Both the position numbers and the translations under genes were made by a program. Below the pieces are notes generated by a model. It saw nothing but the letters and a program-made list of their open reading frames with translations. It had not been told where the DNA came from and did no database searches. This document shows, piece after piece, positions 11,593 through 24,700 of a DNA stretch of 64,000 bases. The stretch's first letter is position 1. Each line of letters starts with the position of its first letter. The DNA lies in the NCBI GenBank assembly GCA_025330725.1, contig JAIWND010000025.1, positions 186,001 to 250,000 on the forward strand, given 5' to 3'. The DNA is from Chlamydoabsidia padenii (taxonomy: Eukaryota > Mucoromycota > Mucoromycetes > Mucorales > Cunninghamellaceae).

Positions 11593-13291
11593 ATGATCCC
11601 TGACCACACATTATCACGATTGATCGTCCGTACATTGGCTCTATGTCAAGCAGCCATAACACCTTGTGCATTTGTTTACTTTATATATTACATATATGTG
11701 TCACAGACATCGTCCATCTCATTGTTTTCAACAGATGGTGATCATGGTGCTTATTATCTATTAACAGCAATCCTTCACTTTTGGTTAGCAGCTGAAATGG
11801 TGTTTTACGTCTTCTTCCATGTCACTCAACGTCGAATGCAATACGCCACTTCTCTTAACACTCTCACTCATGAAGATCGCAAGGTGTTGGTCTCACACTG
11901 TATCGCCAACATTGATGATGCTCAAGAATGGCTCTGTGGATGGTTTTATAAAGATGGTCCTGGACAATCATCTAGTCGACCGGAATTTGAAGAAATCTAT
12001 ATGGACAATGTAATTGAATGGTATGTAAACAATAATAGTAACAACAACAACAACAACAAATAAACACTTTAACGTAATCTTTTTCTTTTTCTTTTAGGTT
12101 ATCATGGGCATTTTTTACTTCGCCAATGGAAGACATTATGCAGAATCAAGATTACCTCAAGGAAATCCATTGGATGATCAGCGAATTTCAAAACAAATTC
12201 CAAGCTCCAGTTACGGAAGGATACAATCAACAAGTACATGCTCGACGACTCAACTTGGATCCTATCAAGGCACATCATCGACCTCTACTGGTATATATGG
12301 TGATTCAACTGGCGAATCTCTTTTACGGAAAAGCAATCTTACAATATGGTTATGGGATGAAGAAGTACGACCTGACTCATGATGGCAAGAAAAGGATCTC
12401 TTATTGGCTCCGAGACGGTGATCGCAACAAGAAACCTATTGTGTTTATACATGGTATCGGCGCTGGGCTCATGTGTTATACCCCCTTCCTCCACCGACTG
12501 GTCCAACTGGATGCTCCTATCTTTTGCATTGAGCTTCCATTTATAGCAATGCGCTGTGTCGAAGATGTATTCACCATGCAAGAAATCGGACATGATATTC
12601 ACCATATGCTTCATCATCATCATTGTCAGAATGCCGTGTTTGTTGCTCATTCTCTTGGTACTGCCGTTGCTTCTTGGATTCTACAACATCTACCCACCAT
12701 TGTCGATTCGGTCATCTTGTTGGATCCTATCTGTTTCATGCTTCATTACGACGACATGTAAGTATATATAAAGGGTGTTCAACTTGTATAATAACCAGTA
12801 TGGCATGTGTAACCTCTTTTTTCTTTATTTATATTAGTTGCACCAATTTTGTCTATCGGATACCAAAAACAGCCAGTGAATCATTGGTCAAATATTTTGT
12901 ATCGACAGAACTATACATCTCACATTACATCTCTCGCCACTTCCATTGGTTCCAATGTGCTCTTTATGTAACTGATCAACGAAACTCAGGCCAAAGATCA
13001 TCATTGAAAAAGAAAGACATGTTACCGGTCTCACCACCTCCATCACCTACACCAACCTCTAGATTGACGGCAATAGCTTCGGAAACCGCCATTACCTTGC
13101 CTCACCAAACCAAGGTCTTTTTATCTGAACGGGATAATATCGTCAACTCACCACGCGTCAATGCTTACCTATCCAATCACGGCGTTAATACGGAACTAAT
13201 GTCGGGATTGGATCATGCATCGTTTTTAATATATCCGTCTTGGCAGCAGCATATCATATCCACCATCTCGGATTACATTCAGTCCAACTAG
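11593..13291 (+). CDS. alpha/beta-hydrolase fold protein, membrane-anchored
   Basis: Three exons (11593-12020, 12098-12757, 12838-13291) encode 513 residues. Two N-terminal hydrophobic segments (about 10-35 and 50-75) suggest membrane attachment. The hydrolase core starts near residue 255 with the oxyanion-type HGIGAG. The nucleophile elbow is AHSLG, with Ser near residue 328; a candidate acid is in SERDN and a candidate catalytic His is in GLDHASF near the C-terminus. This order fits the alpha/beta hydrolase superfamily (lipase/esterase-like). The substrate is unknown. A low-complexity KKK/Pro/Ser insert lies between strand 6 and the acid. All introns are GT-AG and the frames close exactly. 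Confidence 0.85.
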
Positions 13292-14756
13292 ATTCTTCCC
13301 CTTCCCCTCCACCCCACCCTGTTTAATTTAGTGTAAATATCATTACTTGGACCCATTTGTCGAGATCTCACCTTTATTACCTTTACCAACCTATTAACAT
13401 TAATAAAGTGTTTGTCTTTTTTTGCTTAATGGATTTAAAAAAGAATTTTTTTGTATAAATGACGACTCTGATGTAACATATTGGGATGCGGAATGTGATA
13501 TAAAAAGAATGTTGAAGAACTGATTGCATTCTTCATGTCCTTGGAAAGATTTTTTTCTGCAAGCGGGGCTTGAACCATCTTCACTGTGATGGTGTGAGAA
13601 GTAAGTATGTCGATCCTCTTCATTCTATATGTAAAGAGTTTCCTTACTATAATAATGATGAAAGAAACAATGTACGAGAAATGAAAGGCGGAAATTCAAT
13701 TTAAAACTTGCATGAATGTCGGGATTTGAATATCCACAAGTGCCATTTTCAGGGTGAAGCATACCAGCATGATCCTTTTCATGCACCCGATTCATCATGC
13801 ATTCGTCCTACATATTTCCGATAATAGCAATGCATATATGAGGAATAATCCCCCCCCTGGTCATCTGTTAACATTCACCATGTCAATTTCGATTTATACA
13901 CACACATACATACATAAGAAGACATATATAAATATATATAATAAGGGAATACGTTATCAACATACATCATCGTTCCTCCACAAACGCTATCGAGTTTGTT
14001 TGTTTTCCCCCTATATCTACTTACTGTCCTACCACCTGTCGGTTGTAGTGGGACGAGGAGCTGGTGTTAGAAGTCAGGTCGCGTTATAAGAGTCAAGTCA
14101 ATAAAAGATAAAACCATTGTTAATCGTTGTTGTTTATTGTTTTGATAATAAGAGGATATTTATACTAATCAATTCTAAACTAGAGGAAAACGATGGAAGC
14201 ATCTAAACTCACTTTTTTTCTTGACTGACCACTGTTCCGAATTTTAATCGTTTGCGGATGAGTGTACCTTATCTAAACCCCTGTTATATCAGTAAAGAGT
14301 GCAGCTATTCTCACATTTGGTGCTTCCTGTTGATGATTTTCAATGACCCAAATCCATCCCTAGGCACACAGAAAGTATACAGGGAATTTTGGAAAAGCAC
14401 TACTCGCTCAATTGTCAACGGATGCTAATGATTAAAGTGACGATGTGGATACTATAGCATATTTCCAACATACTTCACCACGAAAGTGAAGCTCCAAGAC
14501 CCTTGTGTCAGTCTGTCCAAGCTTGCGATGACTTTTACCTGTCCTTTGCGACGAAGATCCTTTTATTTTTTCTACATAGACGGAAGGAAACTTCATTTCA
14601 AGCGCCGAAAACCAAAATTCCAGTACCTCACACCCTGCCGCATCCGATCTACATCACTTTTTATCACTCTACTCTTGTCAAGACAGTTTAAAATTGATGT
14701 CAAATTATCATGGGGTTATAAGCAATTTATTTACATTAGATGAAGGAATACAGAGA

Positions 14757-14777
14757 TAGAGAGAGAGAGAGAGAAGA
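14757..14777. repeat. (GA)n microsatellite
   Basis: Alternating GA over about 20 bases just after the short open frames in this intergenic region, on the 3' side of the phosphate transporter gene. Confidence 0.6.
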
Positions 14778-14813
14778 GATAAAACGTAATAGGTTGATAG
14801 AATGATACAACAG

Positions 14814-14840
14814 TAATATGATAATATGATAATATGATAA
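14814..14840. repeat. short tandem repeat, unit about AATATGAT
   Basis: Three to four consecutive copies of an eight-base AT-rich unit immediately downstream of the phosphate transporter stop codon. Confidence 0.65.
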
Positions 14841-14864
14841 AAAGTAAACTACTAATGACTAGAT

Positions 14865-16620
14865 CTATTTATGGGTAGACATAGGGATGCTTTCAGTCAA
14901 GCTAATGACATCGGCATGTCCAGTGGCAGCATGGGTAACAGGTGGAATATAATCTTCTTCAAATTCATCCAAGTCCATTCCCTTGGATTCAGGAATCCAT
15001 AACAAAGTGACAACTAAACCCAAAAACATGATGGCGGCAAAGATACCCAAAGTTTGAGGCAAGAAGGCATGTTCACCTGGATAAGTATCACCAGTTTCGA
15101 CCACCACGTTGAATGCAAAAGCGGCAAGAATGGCACCGGCTTTACCAGAAGCAGCGGAGATACCGTGAGCAGAAGCACGTACTTTGGCCTAACAAGAGAA
15201 AAAAAAAAAGGTCAGTCAAATATTGAAAAAAAACAGGATGCATTTTTTTGTGTGTTACTTACAGGGAAAACTTCACCGGGCACGATGAAGGTAGTAGCAT
15301 TAGCACCAAAGTTCATGAAGAGTTGGGCAAGAGTAAAGACAGTGATGAAAGCAGCAATAGCCTTGTCACGGAGAGGATAGTAAGCAGCAGCAAGGATGGT
15401 GAAGAGGATAGTGGTCATAGTGAAACCCATGATCTGGATCTTACGACGACCCATACGTTCGATGAAGAGGACAGTAAGGTAGTAACCAGGCACCGAACCA
15501 AGACAAGTGATAATGATTTGACCGACAGTATTAGCCCACAAGGTTTCAAAGGGAGTATCTTTCTTGGCATAACCAATAGCACTGAGCACATAGGTGTTGT
15601 TGAGGCCGAGACCATAGAAAGCAACATCAAGAAGGAACCAAGAGAGAGAGGTACCGAGCAAGACCTTGAAGTGTTTCCATTGACCAAAGTAAGCACGGAA
15701 TTCAGCCCAGTGGTTTCGCTTTTCTTCGACCTTGGTGTATTGTTGAGAGAGTTCGGTGGAGACAGTTTGACCCTTGGCAGCAGCAGCAGCTTCGACATCT
15801 TTTTGTACATGGAGAGCATAACGAGGAGATTCAGGCATGCTGAAACGAAGGTAGATAGTAGCCACAGCAGGGACAGCACCAAGACCGATACATAAACGCC
15901 AGACATAATCCAAAGCCATCACATCATCGTTGATTGCAGTCTTGAAGATGGCAAGAAGAATCAAAGTGACAATGGCAGCAGCCAAGTTACCAATACCTTG
16001 CATAGAAAAGATCAAAGCCATCATCATACCTATCAAGAAAAAAAAAAAAAAAAAGAAGGGGTGTTAGTATTCAAAAGACTATTATAATGATTTGACTTTT
16101 TACCTCTTCTACCAGCAGAAGACCATTCAGAAGTAATAGTAGCAGACATGGGATAATCACCACCAACACCAACACCAAGTACCAAACGCCATAAACCGAG
16201 GAAACCGATCGCACTGACACCTTTCACGGCACTGGCACTGGTAGCACAGTTGATGGTACCAATAATAATAATCAACAATTCAAACCCATAGATCTTACGA
16301 CCAAAGATGTCACCCATAAAACCAAATAGCAATTGACCAATAAAAGTACCAACGGAAGCCATCCCCTTGATAATACCTTCAACATCGGCAGGCATCTTGT
16401 TTCCATTATGAGCATAGTAGACAAAACCAAGCATAGGTGTGACCAAATTGATGATAAAGACATCATAAGAATCAGTGAAGAAACCAGCACCAGAGGTTAA
16501 AATAGTTCGAACCGTAAACCAGTTCCAGTTTTGACCAGCTCCATTGTCTTCAAGTTTTTCCAAACTACGAAGCTTTTGTTCAGCAGTTGCAAATTGTTGT
16601 TCAATCACAGATCCAGACAT
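14865..16620 (-). CDS. inorganic phosphate transporter, PHO84 family (MFS)
   Basis: High-affinity proton-coupled phosphate symporter of the plasma membrane, major facilitator superfamily, phosphate:H+ symporter family. Three exons (16620-16104, 16029-15263, 15188-14865) encode 535 residues, typical for the family. Visible features are DSYDVFIINLVTP in helix 1, the family signature GGDYPMSATITSE, MFS loop motifs (GDIFGRK and ERMGRRK), and a C-terminal cytoplasmic acidic segment (LDEFEEDY). A TATA-like TATAAATA lies 171 bases upstream. Intron 1 contains a T16 tract before the acceptor. No clear CACGTG Pho4 site was seen in the first 300 bases upstream. Confidence 0.95.
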
Positions 16621-17677
16621 GGCTTGATTGGGGAATGTACTTTTTGTTACGAGGAAGGAGAAGTTATGTAGTGTGTAATAAAAAGTAATTGCTCAAAGAA
16701 GCAGAAGGGTAATAAAAAAAAAATGTGTGTGGAAGAGTGGGAAGAAGAGTGAAGGAATGAAAAAGAAAAGAAGAAAAAGAGGGGAGCCGGTATTTATAGA
16801 AAAATCAAAAAAGTTTTTTTTTTCCCTTTTTCAAATCATTAATCCTTTATCCAATGTACTCAAGTGAGGTCGTGTCCTCTCAATCCATTGGATTCAGTTG
16901 ATCACTCCATCCTATCCACTGGATTCGTTCCAAGGTTACCATGAAAAATCAAGCCTATCAGATGCGAGGCAAGATGGGCGTGCACTCGTGTGTACCAACT
17001 TTCATGACATTTACAACTCCGATTAAACATCTCGATCTTCTCTTACCTGCACAACGTGGAATATTCAATGGCTCTGATTGGATGGTTTCGAACATTGTAT
17101 CTCTTTTCCAAAGAACAAAAGGAAAAAAGTAACTGAAAGCCTTCATCAGGACATTTTTTGAAACTCTGTTTGAATCTCTGATCAAGAGCGTTACCATCAC
17201 ATTGTGACCCCAAACATAAAAGTCATTCGGTTACTCGTACGATGCGATTTGATAATATGCTCATTCATGAACATGGGTGTATCATCAATAATTCAATAGA
17301 TGATGTCTATTTAGTTACTATAAAGACAAAAAAGCTCCGCCCGTTCAAATCGCATTCTCGGATTTCGACACATGGACAAGTAAATAATTTGAAACATGGC
17401 ACATTCATTGTGATATTACTGCACAGCATTAAACCTAAAAGCTGACATTATAATGACAAAGACGACTGCATTAAAAGAATGACACCAATCGGAATCAGTG
17501 ATCTGTTTTTATTATTTATTGTAAACAAGAAGTATAAATATATACATTGAATCACAAAGAAGTGAGAATCAAAGAGATGAGGAGGGGGAAAAAGGGGATA
17601 ACAGTTTATGCGTGTGTATATGTATGAGGGTTCGAATAAGGTAATAATAAATCTAGTGGTCCATTCATTGTCGTAAC
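16621..17677. other. intergenic region
   Basis: Promoter and leader of the phosphate transporter (GA-rich on the plus strand at about 16660-16780), followed by sequence without supported genes. ATCCATTGGATT-like and ATCCACTGGATT-like inverted motifs occur near 16890-16925. Overlapping short frames on both strands at about 16940-17200 are not credible genes. Confidence 0.45.
16791..16798 (-). promoter_or_regulatory. TATA-like box of phosphate transporter
   Basis: TATAAATA on the minus strand, 171 bases before the transporter ATG, with a purine/pyrimidine-biased leader between. Inference from position. Confidence 0.45.
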
Positions 17678-18435
17678 CTATACAAATCTGTTGATGTATA
17701 TATATATATAAAAACATGGATCAACATTATTTCCATTTCCAGGTATTGATATCCCCATCTTGTAACTTACCTAAAGTTGTCACTTTGTACATAATAGTTC
17801 CCGGCTTGAATTTCATCAGGCACCAAGATGAATGTTTGTGAGAAGGTTCGTTTGTTGGGATGATCACCATACTTGACTGTTCCAGTTACATTAATCAAAA
17901 TACTTGTCGCACCTTGAGAGTTGGTCATTGCTGAGCATCAAACACAAACATACACAAAAAGAAAGGATCATAAGTCTCGGTCCTACTTTTTCCCCTATTG
18001 TTGTTGTTGTTCTTTTCCCATTATTACCTGTGATTGGATGACAATCGTATACATCTATATCGTGTTGTGATACTGGTAATCGTCCCAAGAATTCAGAGTA
18101 TTGTTGAGCTCCAGAGAAGGCATTACCTTTAAAAGAAAAGAAAGAGATTAATTAAACTAGTAAAATCCGCAGTACATACTTCATCTGTTACTTTACGTTA
18201 CTTACCATTCCATAGAATTGCAGAGTTGTCCCGATATAGACTGCCCAAAGCCTATTGTATAATAAAGGTATTGCATTAGTATCAAAAGTAGTCCAAAATG
18301 ATCAAACTTGCAAGTGATCAAAATAAACTGCCGTTGTTGTTTTATATACCCTACATTACGTTGTTTGTCGTAGTTTCCATAAAAGAACTGAATAAACTGT
18401 TCAGTACTTTTTTCAGCAATGCCTACAGGATCCAT
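17678..18435 (-). CDS. NXT1: mRNA export factor NXT1/p15 (NTF2-like)
   Basis: NTF2-fold partner of the Mex67/TAP mRNA export receptor at the nuclear pore. The five-exon model is 18435-18355, 18251-18206, 18126-18028, 17930-17771 and 17687-17678, giving 131 residues. Visible landmarks match p15: an N-terminal helix with EQFIQFFYGNYD, then LYRDNSAILWNGNAFSG, SEFLGRLPVS, DVYDCHPIT and the closing SDNFRFV. The final exon is only 10 nt and completes the expected FRF ending. Intron 1 has a GTAGGG donor. Without the last splice the protein would end one codon after the exon, at SDNFR. The protein is distinguished from Ntf2 by WNGNAxSG and the DCxP motif. Confidence 0.85.
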
Positions 18436-18590
18436 GTTTTCAATAAAGTGAAGAAGTAAAAAGAGAGAAAGATGCAACGAGTGGAAAATCCCCATTCAAA
18501 CAAAAGAAAAAAAAAAAAAAGTCCAATATTTCAAACCCCGTCTAGTCGACTTGCTAGACACAATTTATTGCATTACTACAAGACTACATA

Positions 18591-20701
18591 TCATTTTTTA
18601 AACTTATCGATAACTACAGAATAAAAAAATAAAATCAAAATAATGATATTAGTTCACTGTCATATCCATACATCAAAACAACTTACCTCTTTGAATTCCA
18701 TCCAATCCTTTCTTGAGACCTTCTAGAGGTGGACCAAAGGAGAGGCGCACAAAGTGATGACAAGGCGAGTCAAAGAGCTCCCGCCGATGAGAAGGGTTAA
18801 TGTCAAAGAAGATACCAGGCACCAAAATAGTCTTTTCCTTTAGACATTCTTCAAAGAAGATCAAACCAGCATTGATGGGGGCAGGCAGTTGTCGAAGATC
18901 CAACCAAATGTAAAAAGTGGCTTCCGGAGGCACTTTTATGTTGAATCCCATCTGTTTCAATCGATCCATCACAAAGTCCCGTTTCATTCGAAAGTGTTCT
19001 TGTAAAGCCTTGGCTTCCTTTCTAAAGTTATTGGGTTCGAGTAGAGGCAGGGCGGCTAGTTGGAGAGGATGATTGGCTCCCCCTACACAAAAAAATTATA
19101 TTCAACCCCCGCTTTGTATGTGCAAATCCCGATTTACCTTCCAAAAATGATCCAGAGCTTTGCATGGCCGAAACGACGCTTTTGGGTGCAACAATCCAAG
19201 CTATTCTCCATCCAGGAAGCTAATAATATATAAGTCAGTATATATTATCAACATACATTGCTATTTATGTCTACTTACACGGAAGTTCTTGGTTAAACCA
19301 TCAATGAGGATCACATTGTCATTATCCACATCTAAATAAGCATCATGCATGAATATATATAAAAAGGTGGGTTTAGTTATAATCATCCATTTCGTATACT
19401 GTATATTGACCAAAAAAAAAAAAAAAAAAGTAGATACCTTCAATAAACTCCGCGGCACTGACTGTACGGCCATTTTGAGAAGGATCATGAGAGTAAATGT
19501 AAGCAGAGTAGAATTCATCTAGTACCAAAGTAGCATGACGATCCCTTGCCACTTGGATCAATTCCTTTAATTCATCCCCTTCCATCAATTGCCCTGTTGG
19601 GTTTTTTGGATTAGATGCTACCACCATAGACAGACCACGACCGGCAATTTCTTGACGTAGAGTTTTGGGATCCACCTTGTATTGGCTTTCTTCATCCAAA
19701 GTCGTAGGTATAGGCACAAACCTTTTAAAGATGGACAACATTTGTTCATAGGCAGTATACTAGTTTGGGAAAAAAAAAAAGAGATCAGAGCGTTTTCCTT
19801 TTTCTTGGCAGTTTATACTCACTTCTGGTAAAAAGTAGCCCACTTGAATATCGGCGATAGTACTTGCCACACGAGTCAAGCCAGCACGACCACTATCCAA
19901 AAAAAAAAAAAAAAAAAATGAATCGCCGCTTCAAATAACAACACCCCGATTCATGCAATGAAATCACATCTTTTACATACCCTGGTACTATACAAACCTA
20001 TGACAAATAAACAAGGCAAGCGAGTTAGTAATAAGATCAACTTTGTATTACATCTGTCATTTACATTTTCAGCAGTATACTTTGAAGTCTTGTCCTTTCG
20101 ATAGATTTCATTATAAAGAGCTGCCACCTTTTCCCGAAGTTCAGTAATACCCGCGGTGGGAGCATATTCATAAGCATCGATCGGGACATCAAAATGAGTA
20201 GGTTTATCCATGCATCCATCAATATGACCCACTAGAGTAATACATTTGTTAAAAGAGGGATAACCAATGTCGATTGAGATATTTACCTTCAGGTGCACCT
20301 TGACCAAAGTTTGCTATAAAAGAAGAAGGAGAATGATCAGCAGGATGAGAGAGTGGTGATGATATTACTTACACCATGTCGAATCACCAGGACGATAACC
20401 CATCTTTTGTGCGCGATCCATGACGTAGATGACACCCGTACTACCTGGATGGGTAATATAATTGTTCGTATGATCATGTAACCTGTTTACATTGCCATCA
20501 TGACTACGGAATTCTCGATGTGCAATAGAATCCTTTTCACTTTATCAAGAAAAGAAAGAGACGTTAGTATACTCGATAGACTCGTTTTGTTTCTTTTTTT
20601 TTTTTATACCTTCGAAGCTGCTGGACCACCTTTTGAGCAATATCATAAAAACGGTGCCTAGGAGAATCCGATCGGGATGAGTTTGACAAGTTTTTATCCA
20701 T
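18591..20701 (-). CDS. PLP-dependent aminotransferase, class I/II
   Basis: Fold-type I aminotransferase. Eleven exons (20701-20610, 20539-20373, 20313-20287, 20231-20065, 19997-19981, 19892-19823, 19759-19438, 19331-19279, 19219-19138, 19082-18687, 18613-18591) encode 471 residues; all splice phases agree. Landmarks: NFGQGAPE near the start of the fold, NPKNPTGQ (substrate/PLP contact), LVLDEFYSAY with the PLP-ring Asp/Tyr, and the Schiff-base lysine in DGLTKNFR (near residue 302), then LPGWRIAW and a C-terminal FVRLSFG whose Arg would bind the substrate carboxylate. The subfamily resembles fungal ACC-synthase-like or aromatic/kynurenine aminotransferases; the substrate cannot be fixed. A run of 18 A/T falls in intron 5. 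Confidence 0.88.
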
Positions 20702-21017
20702 TTGCCAAAAGAGATGTTTATAAAGACAAACAGAACAGAAAAGAAGAAAAGAAAGGGAGGAGGTCATGCAATTTATGTGAAAAGCACCAACTCCGCTCAT
20801 GTGAGACTTCTTCAAGAGTGACACCAAAAAAAAAAAGAGAGATTTCCCTGCCAAGCATATTATCATTGCCCGCGGATTTTTTATTTTTCCCAGTAAACAT
20901 CCTAAAGCGGACATAATATAGACTACATCATTTGTCATTAACCATTAATTCTTTTATTTATACCATACATCATATCAGCTAGTCTAAAAGTATTCTAATT
21001 TAACCAAAGACAGGAGA
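20702..21017. other. short intergenic region
   Basis: Contains the promoter of the aminotransferase and the 3' end of the DUF1279-type gene, both on the minus strand. GA-rich sequence lies at about 20725-20760. No additional gene seen. Confidence 0.5.
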
Positions 21018-21592
21018 TTAAGAAGGTTTGAGTTTCTTTAGTAGAGTTCCCGCCGAAGCCATCAAAGGTCCAACCCATTTTTCAGCTATAAATGGAGTCA
21101 TAGCAACCGAAGCACCAATTCGTAAAGGTAGTAGAATCTATCAAGTTCATTTTCAAAAAAAAAGGTTAAACAAGCATCCTCCTTTCCTTTACATCTTGTT
21201 TTTACCTTGACTATGGCATAGGTTGTTGCCAAATTTACCATGGCCCGATTATCTGCTTCTAAAGGTTCATATCCATATCGAGTTCGGACCTTGTTTACAA
21301 TCCGATTTCCTTCATGAATGGCTTGTTCCGGTACCGGTAGTTGAATTGATGACCAAGAGAGACCATAATAAACCAAAGGGAAAGGCACAATGGCTGTCAG
21401 TTCGTGCAACACCGCAAATGTCGTAATGTAGGAGCCTGGTTTGTTTTTAAACTGTTCCGTGTATTTTCGCCATCCCCTAGGTGTATTGGTAGTCGTATAA
21501 TGTCGCGTAGGTTTAAAAAGAAGGTAGCTGTTGTAATAGGTGAGTCGTGGCTGCTTTAATGTTAAGCCGGTACAAATCCTTTGGAGATTCAT
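21018..21592 (-). CDS. DUF1279/FAM210-like mitochondrial protein
   Basis: Two exons (21592-21206 and 21137-21018) encode 168 residues. The N-terminus is rich in Arg, Leu, Thr and Tyr with no acidic residues in the first 40, as expected of a mitochondrial targeting peptide. The DUF1279 core follows: a YxxKPGSYITTFAVLHEL-type segment, a hydrophobic helix ending in VYYGLSW, a basic amphipathic RIVNKVRTRYGY stretch and a second hydrophobic region in exon 2 (LRIGASVAMTPFIA). Relatives include human FAM210A/B and yeast Nat2, linked to mitochondrial membrane biology; the exact role is unknown. A GCGGGATTTAAAA motif sits 48 bases before the ATG. Confidence 0.8.
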
Positions 21593-21755
21593 TAAAAAAA
21601 AAAAAAGTGGTGGAAAAGTGGAAGAAAAGGGGGTCGAATGCGGGATTTAAAAATGTAAAAGATTTATTTTATTTCAAAAAAAAAAAAAAAATGATGAGGT
21701 AGGATATCTATGCATAAAGTAGAGGAGAGAGAGGGTATAATGGTAACATCTCGAT

Positions 21756-24700
21756 TTAATTATTGTCGTTTACCATCATCCTTTGGGCTGATTGAGGTGC
21801 AAACTTCTTGATGGCAGAGATCAACTCTGGAAGGCGTAAAGGCTTGGTCACATATTCATCCTGCAAAAAAGAAAGAGTGAGTGAGTGTCTAGTGAGCAAT
21901 CCTTTTCTTTGTGCCTTACCATTCCTGATTGAAGACATTTGTCACGATCACCGATCATGGCATGTGCAGTGAGAGCAATGATTGGTATCCGAGTGTTAGT
22001 CCCAGAGACCAATTCAATTTGTCGAATCTTTTGAGTTGCTTCAAATCCACCCATAATAGGCATTTGTACATCCATCAGAATCATATCAAAGGTTTGTCGT
22101 TCGAATGCTTCCACTGCCAATTTACCGTTACCGACAATACTAACATGATGACCAAACTTTTCCAAGATACGCAGTGCTAGTTTCTGATTCACGATATTGT
22201 CTTCAGCCAACAAGATTTCCAGGGGTAATGTTTTGCCAGAGTCGCTTGGTAGAGTGCTGTGACTCTCGAGAGCTGGAAGTAAAACGTGAGATAGGTCGGC
22301 AGCACTGACAGGAGAGTTGATGTAGCCCGTGACACCAAGGTCTATGCATAATTTCATGTTGAGATGGTGTGGTTCAGGTGAGACCAAGACAATAGGTGTA
22401 TAGCGCAAATGGACAGCTTCACGGATTCGTTCGGCATGTATCATTCGGTCCACAATTACTGTATCAATCAGAGGGGCATGCTTGTTGGGTCCAGGGTTTG
22501 AGTTGAGTTTTGTTGCTTCTTCAATGCTGGTCACCCTGATCGGGTTGAGTCCAAGTTCTTCAATCACGCCCATCACGCCAGTCTGGTCATCAAGACTGTC
22601 CAAGAATAAAACGCTGCGTCCTCGGAATCGTTGCATTTTTTCGTGTATTTGTTTCTTATCCATTTCAAATCGTTTCAAGTTCATGGTGAAGTAAAATCGT
22701 GACCCACTTCCATAGTTCGATTCTACCCATAGATCACCGCCCATTAGCTGTACCAAATGTCGTGAGATCGATAATCCTAATCCAGTGCCACCATATTCTC
22801 GACTAATAAATCAATTGAGAGAGAGGTTAGAGTTTTTGGTTTTTTCTTTTTCTTTTTCTGATGGTTATTAGACTTACGTTGTGCTTCCATCGGCTTGACA
22901 AAAGGTATCAAAGATGACATGTAGCTTGTCTTCTTGAATTCCAATACCAGTATCGCGGACACAAAGTTCAATCTTCACCTCGTCACCTTGTACGTCCACC
23001 ACACGAATCTGCAAGGCGACTTCCCCAGTAGTTGTAAACTTGACAGCATTTCCAATAAGATTTGTAATCACCTGTCGTAAGCGCAAAGGATCACCAATAA
23101 TTTGATCGGGAATTCCGCTGTCAACATTGTATATTAAATCCAGTTTTTTCTGATTTGCTTTGACCGCCAATGTTTTCAGCACGCTAAACATAGCAGACCG
23201 TAATGAAAATGGGATTGATTCAATTGTCATGCGCCCAGCTTCAATTTTGGAGATGTCGAGAATGTCGTCAATGATGGTGAGTAAACTGTTGGCAAGACTG
23301 GATACAATCATTAGATTTTCACGTTGTTGTCGAGTCAATTCGGTTTCCAGTGTCAGAGAGGTCATACCAATAATACCATTCATTGGAGTTCTAATTTCAT
23401 GTGATGTGTTGGCCAAGAATTCACTTTTGGAGCGATTCGCCAGTTCAGCTGTTTCCCTTGCTTGTCGGTTCTTTTGGATAGCATCACGAAGAGAGCCCAC
23501 CATTTGATTGATTTTGGTCTTGAGAGATTTCATTTCACCAGAGGCTTCCACCGTGATTAGTCTGGAAAAGTCGTTTTCAGTAGCAGAGGCAGATATTTGT
23601 GCAAATGCACGTACCTGAGTCGTCAAATTCGCGGCCATTGAATTGACATTACTGGTGATTTCCCGCCATACGCCTTCCACATCCATTACTTGAGCCTGTA
23701 CACCTAGTTTCCCTTCGGTCCCCACTTCGCGAGCCACACGAGTCACTTCGGATGCAAACGAGCTGAGTTGTTCCACCATGGTATTAATCGTATACTTGAA
23801 TTCGGCAATTTCACCGTGGACTTCAACTTCAATCTTCTTGGAGAGATCACCTTGAGCTACAGCTTTACACACAAAAGCAATTCCACGAAGTTGGTCAGTC
23901 AGATTGCTTGCCATTAGATTTACATTATCAGTTAGATCCTTCCAAGTGCCATCCACGCCTACGATAGTTGCTTGTCCACCGAGAATACCTTCAGTTCCTA
24001 CTTCGCGTGCAACCCGAGTGACTTCAGCCGCAAATACACGCAGTTGATCTACCATTGAATTGACAGTTTCCCTAAGTCAAGAAAAAAAAAAAAAAAAAAA
24101 AGATGATGAGTACACCCATTTCCCACCATTCAAGTTGATCGACTTTACTTGAGCTGAAGGATTTCACCTTGTACTTCCACCGTAATCTTCCTCGACAAAT
24201 CACCCCGAGCAACAGCAGTAGTAACAGTAGCAATAGATCGCACCTGAGTAGTAAGATTTCCAGCCATCAAATTCACATTGTCGGTCAAATCCATCCAAGT
24301 ACCAGCCACACCTTGTACCATCGCTTGTCCACCGAGTTTACCTTCAGTTCCGACTTCACGGGCTACACGAGTCACTTCAGATGCAAACACACGCAGTTGA
24401 TCCACCATAGAGTTGACAGTAATTTTCAAATCCAAGATTTCACCCCGAGTTTCGACATGAATCTTTTTCGAGAGATCACCGTTTGCGACTGCCTTGGTGA
24501 CTTCAGCAATAGATCGTACCTGACTAGTGAGATTAGCAGCCATAATATTTACATTATCTGTGAGTTCATTCCAAGTTCCAGCCACATTAGGTACCAGCGC
24601 CTGTCCGCCGAGCTTGCCTTCTGTCCCAACTTCTTTTGAGACCCGAGTGACTTCAGAAGCAAAGATTCGTAATTGATCCACCATGTTATTGACCGTATCT

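Larger units (their letters stand above)
13292..14864. other. intergenic region with simple repeats
   Basis: No supported gene in about 1.6 kb between convergent genes. It contains a TCGGGATTTGAAT variant of the dispersed motif near 13719, a (GA)n tract near 14757-14777 and an (ATAATATG)n tandem near 14814-14840. Short open frames near 14490-14740 lack splice context or recognisable content. Confidence 0.5.

Noticed and set aside
13550..13610. tRNA-like GGTTCAAGCCCCGC string on the minus strand
   Set aside because: The T-loop-like string has no matching five-base T-stem, and no acceptor or anticodon stem could be paired; it is better read as a variant of the dispersed motif.
13754..14089. 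Plus-strand frame in intergenic DNA as a gene
   Set aside because: Low-complexity Thr/Tyr/His repeats from ACAT/ATAC simple sequence, no splice sites or family signal.
16941..17200. Overlapping plus and minus frames near 17 kb as small genes
   Set aside because: No splice signals, no promoter-like tract, no recognisable domains; two antisense frames of similar length are a typical chance pattern.
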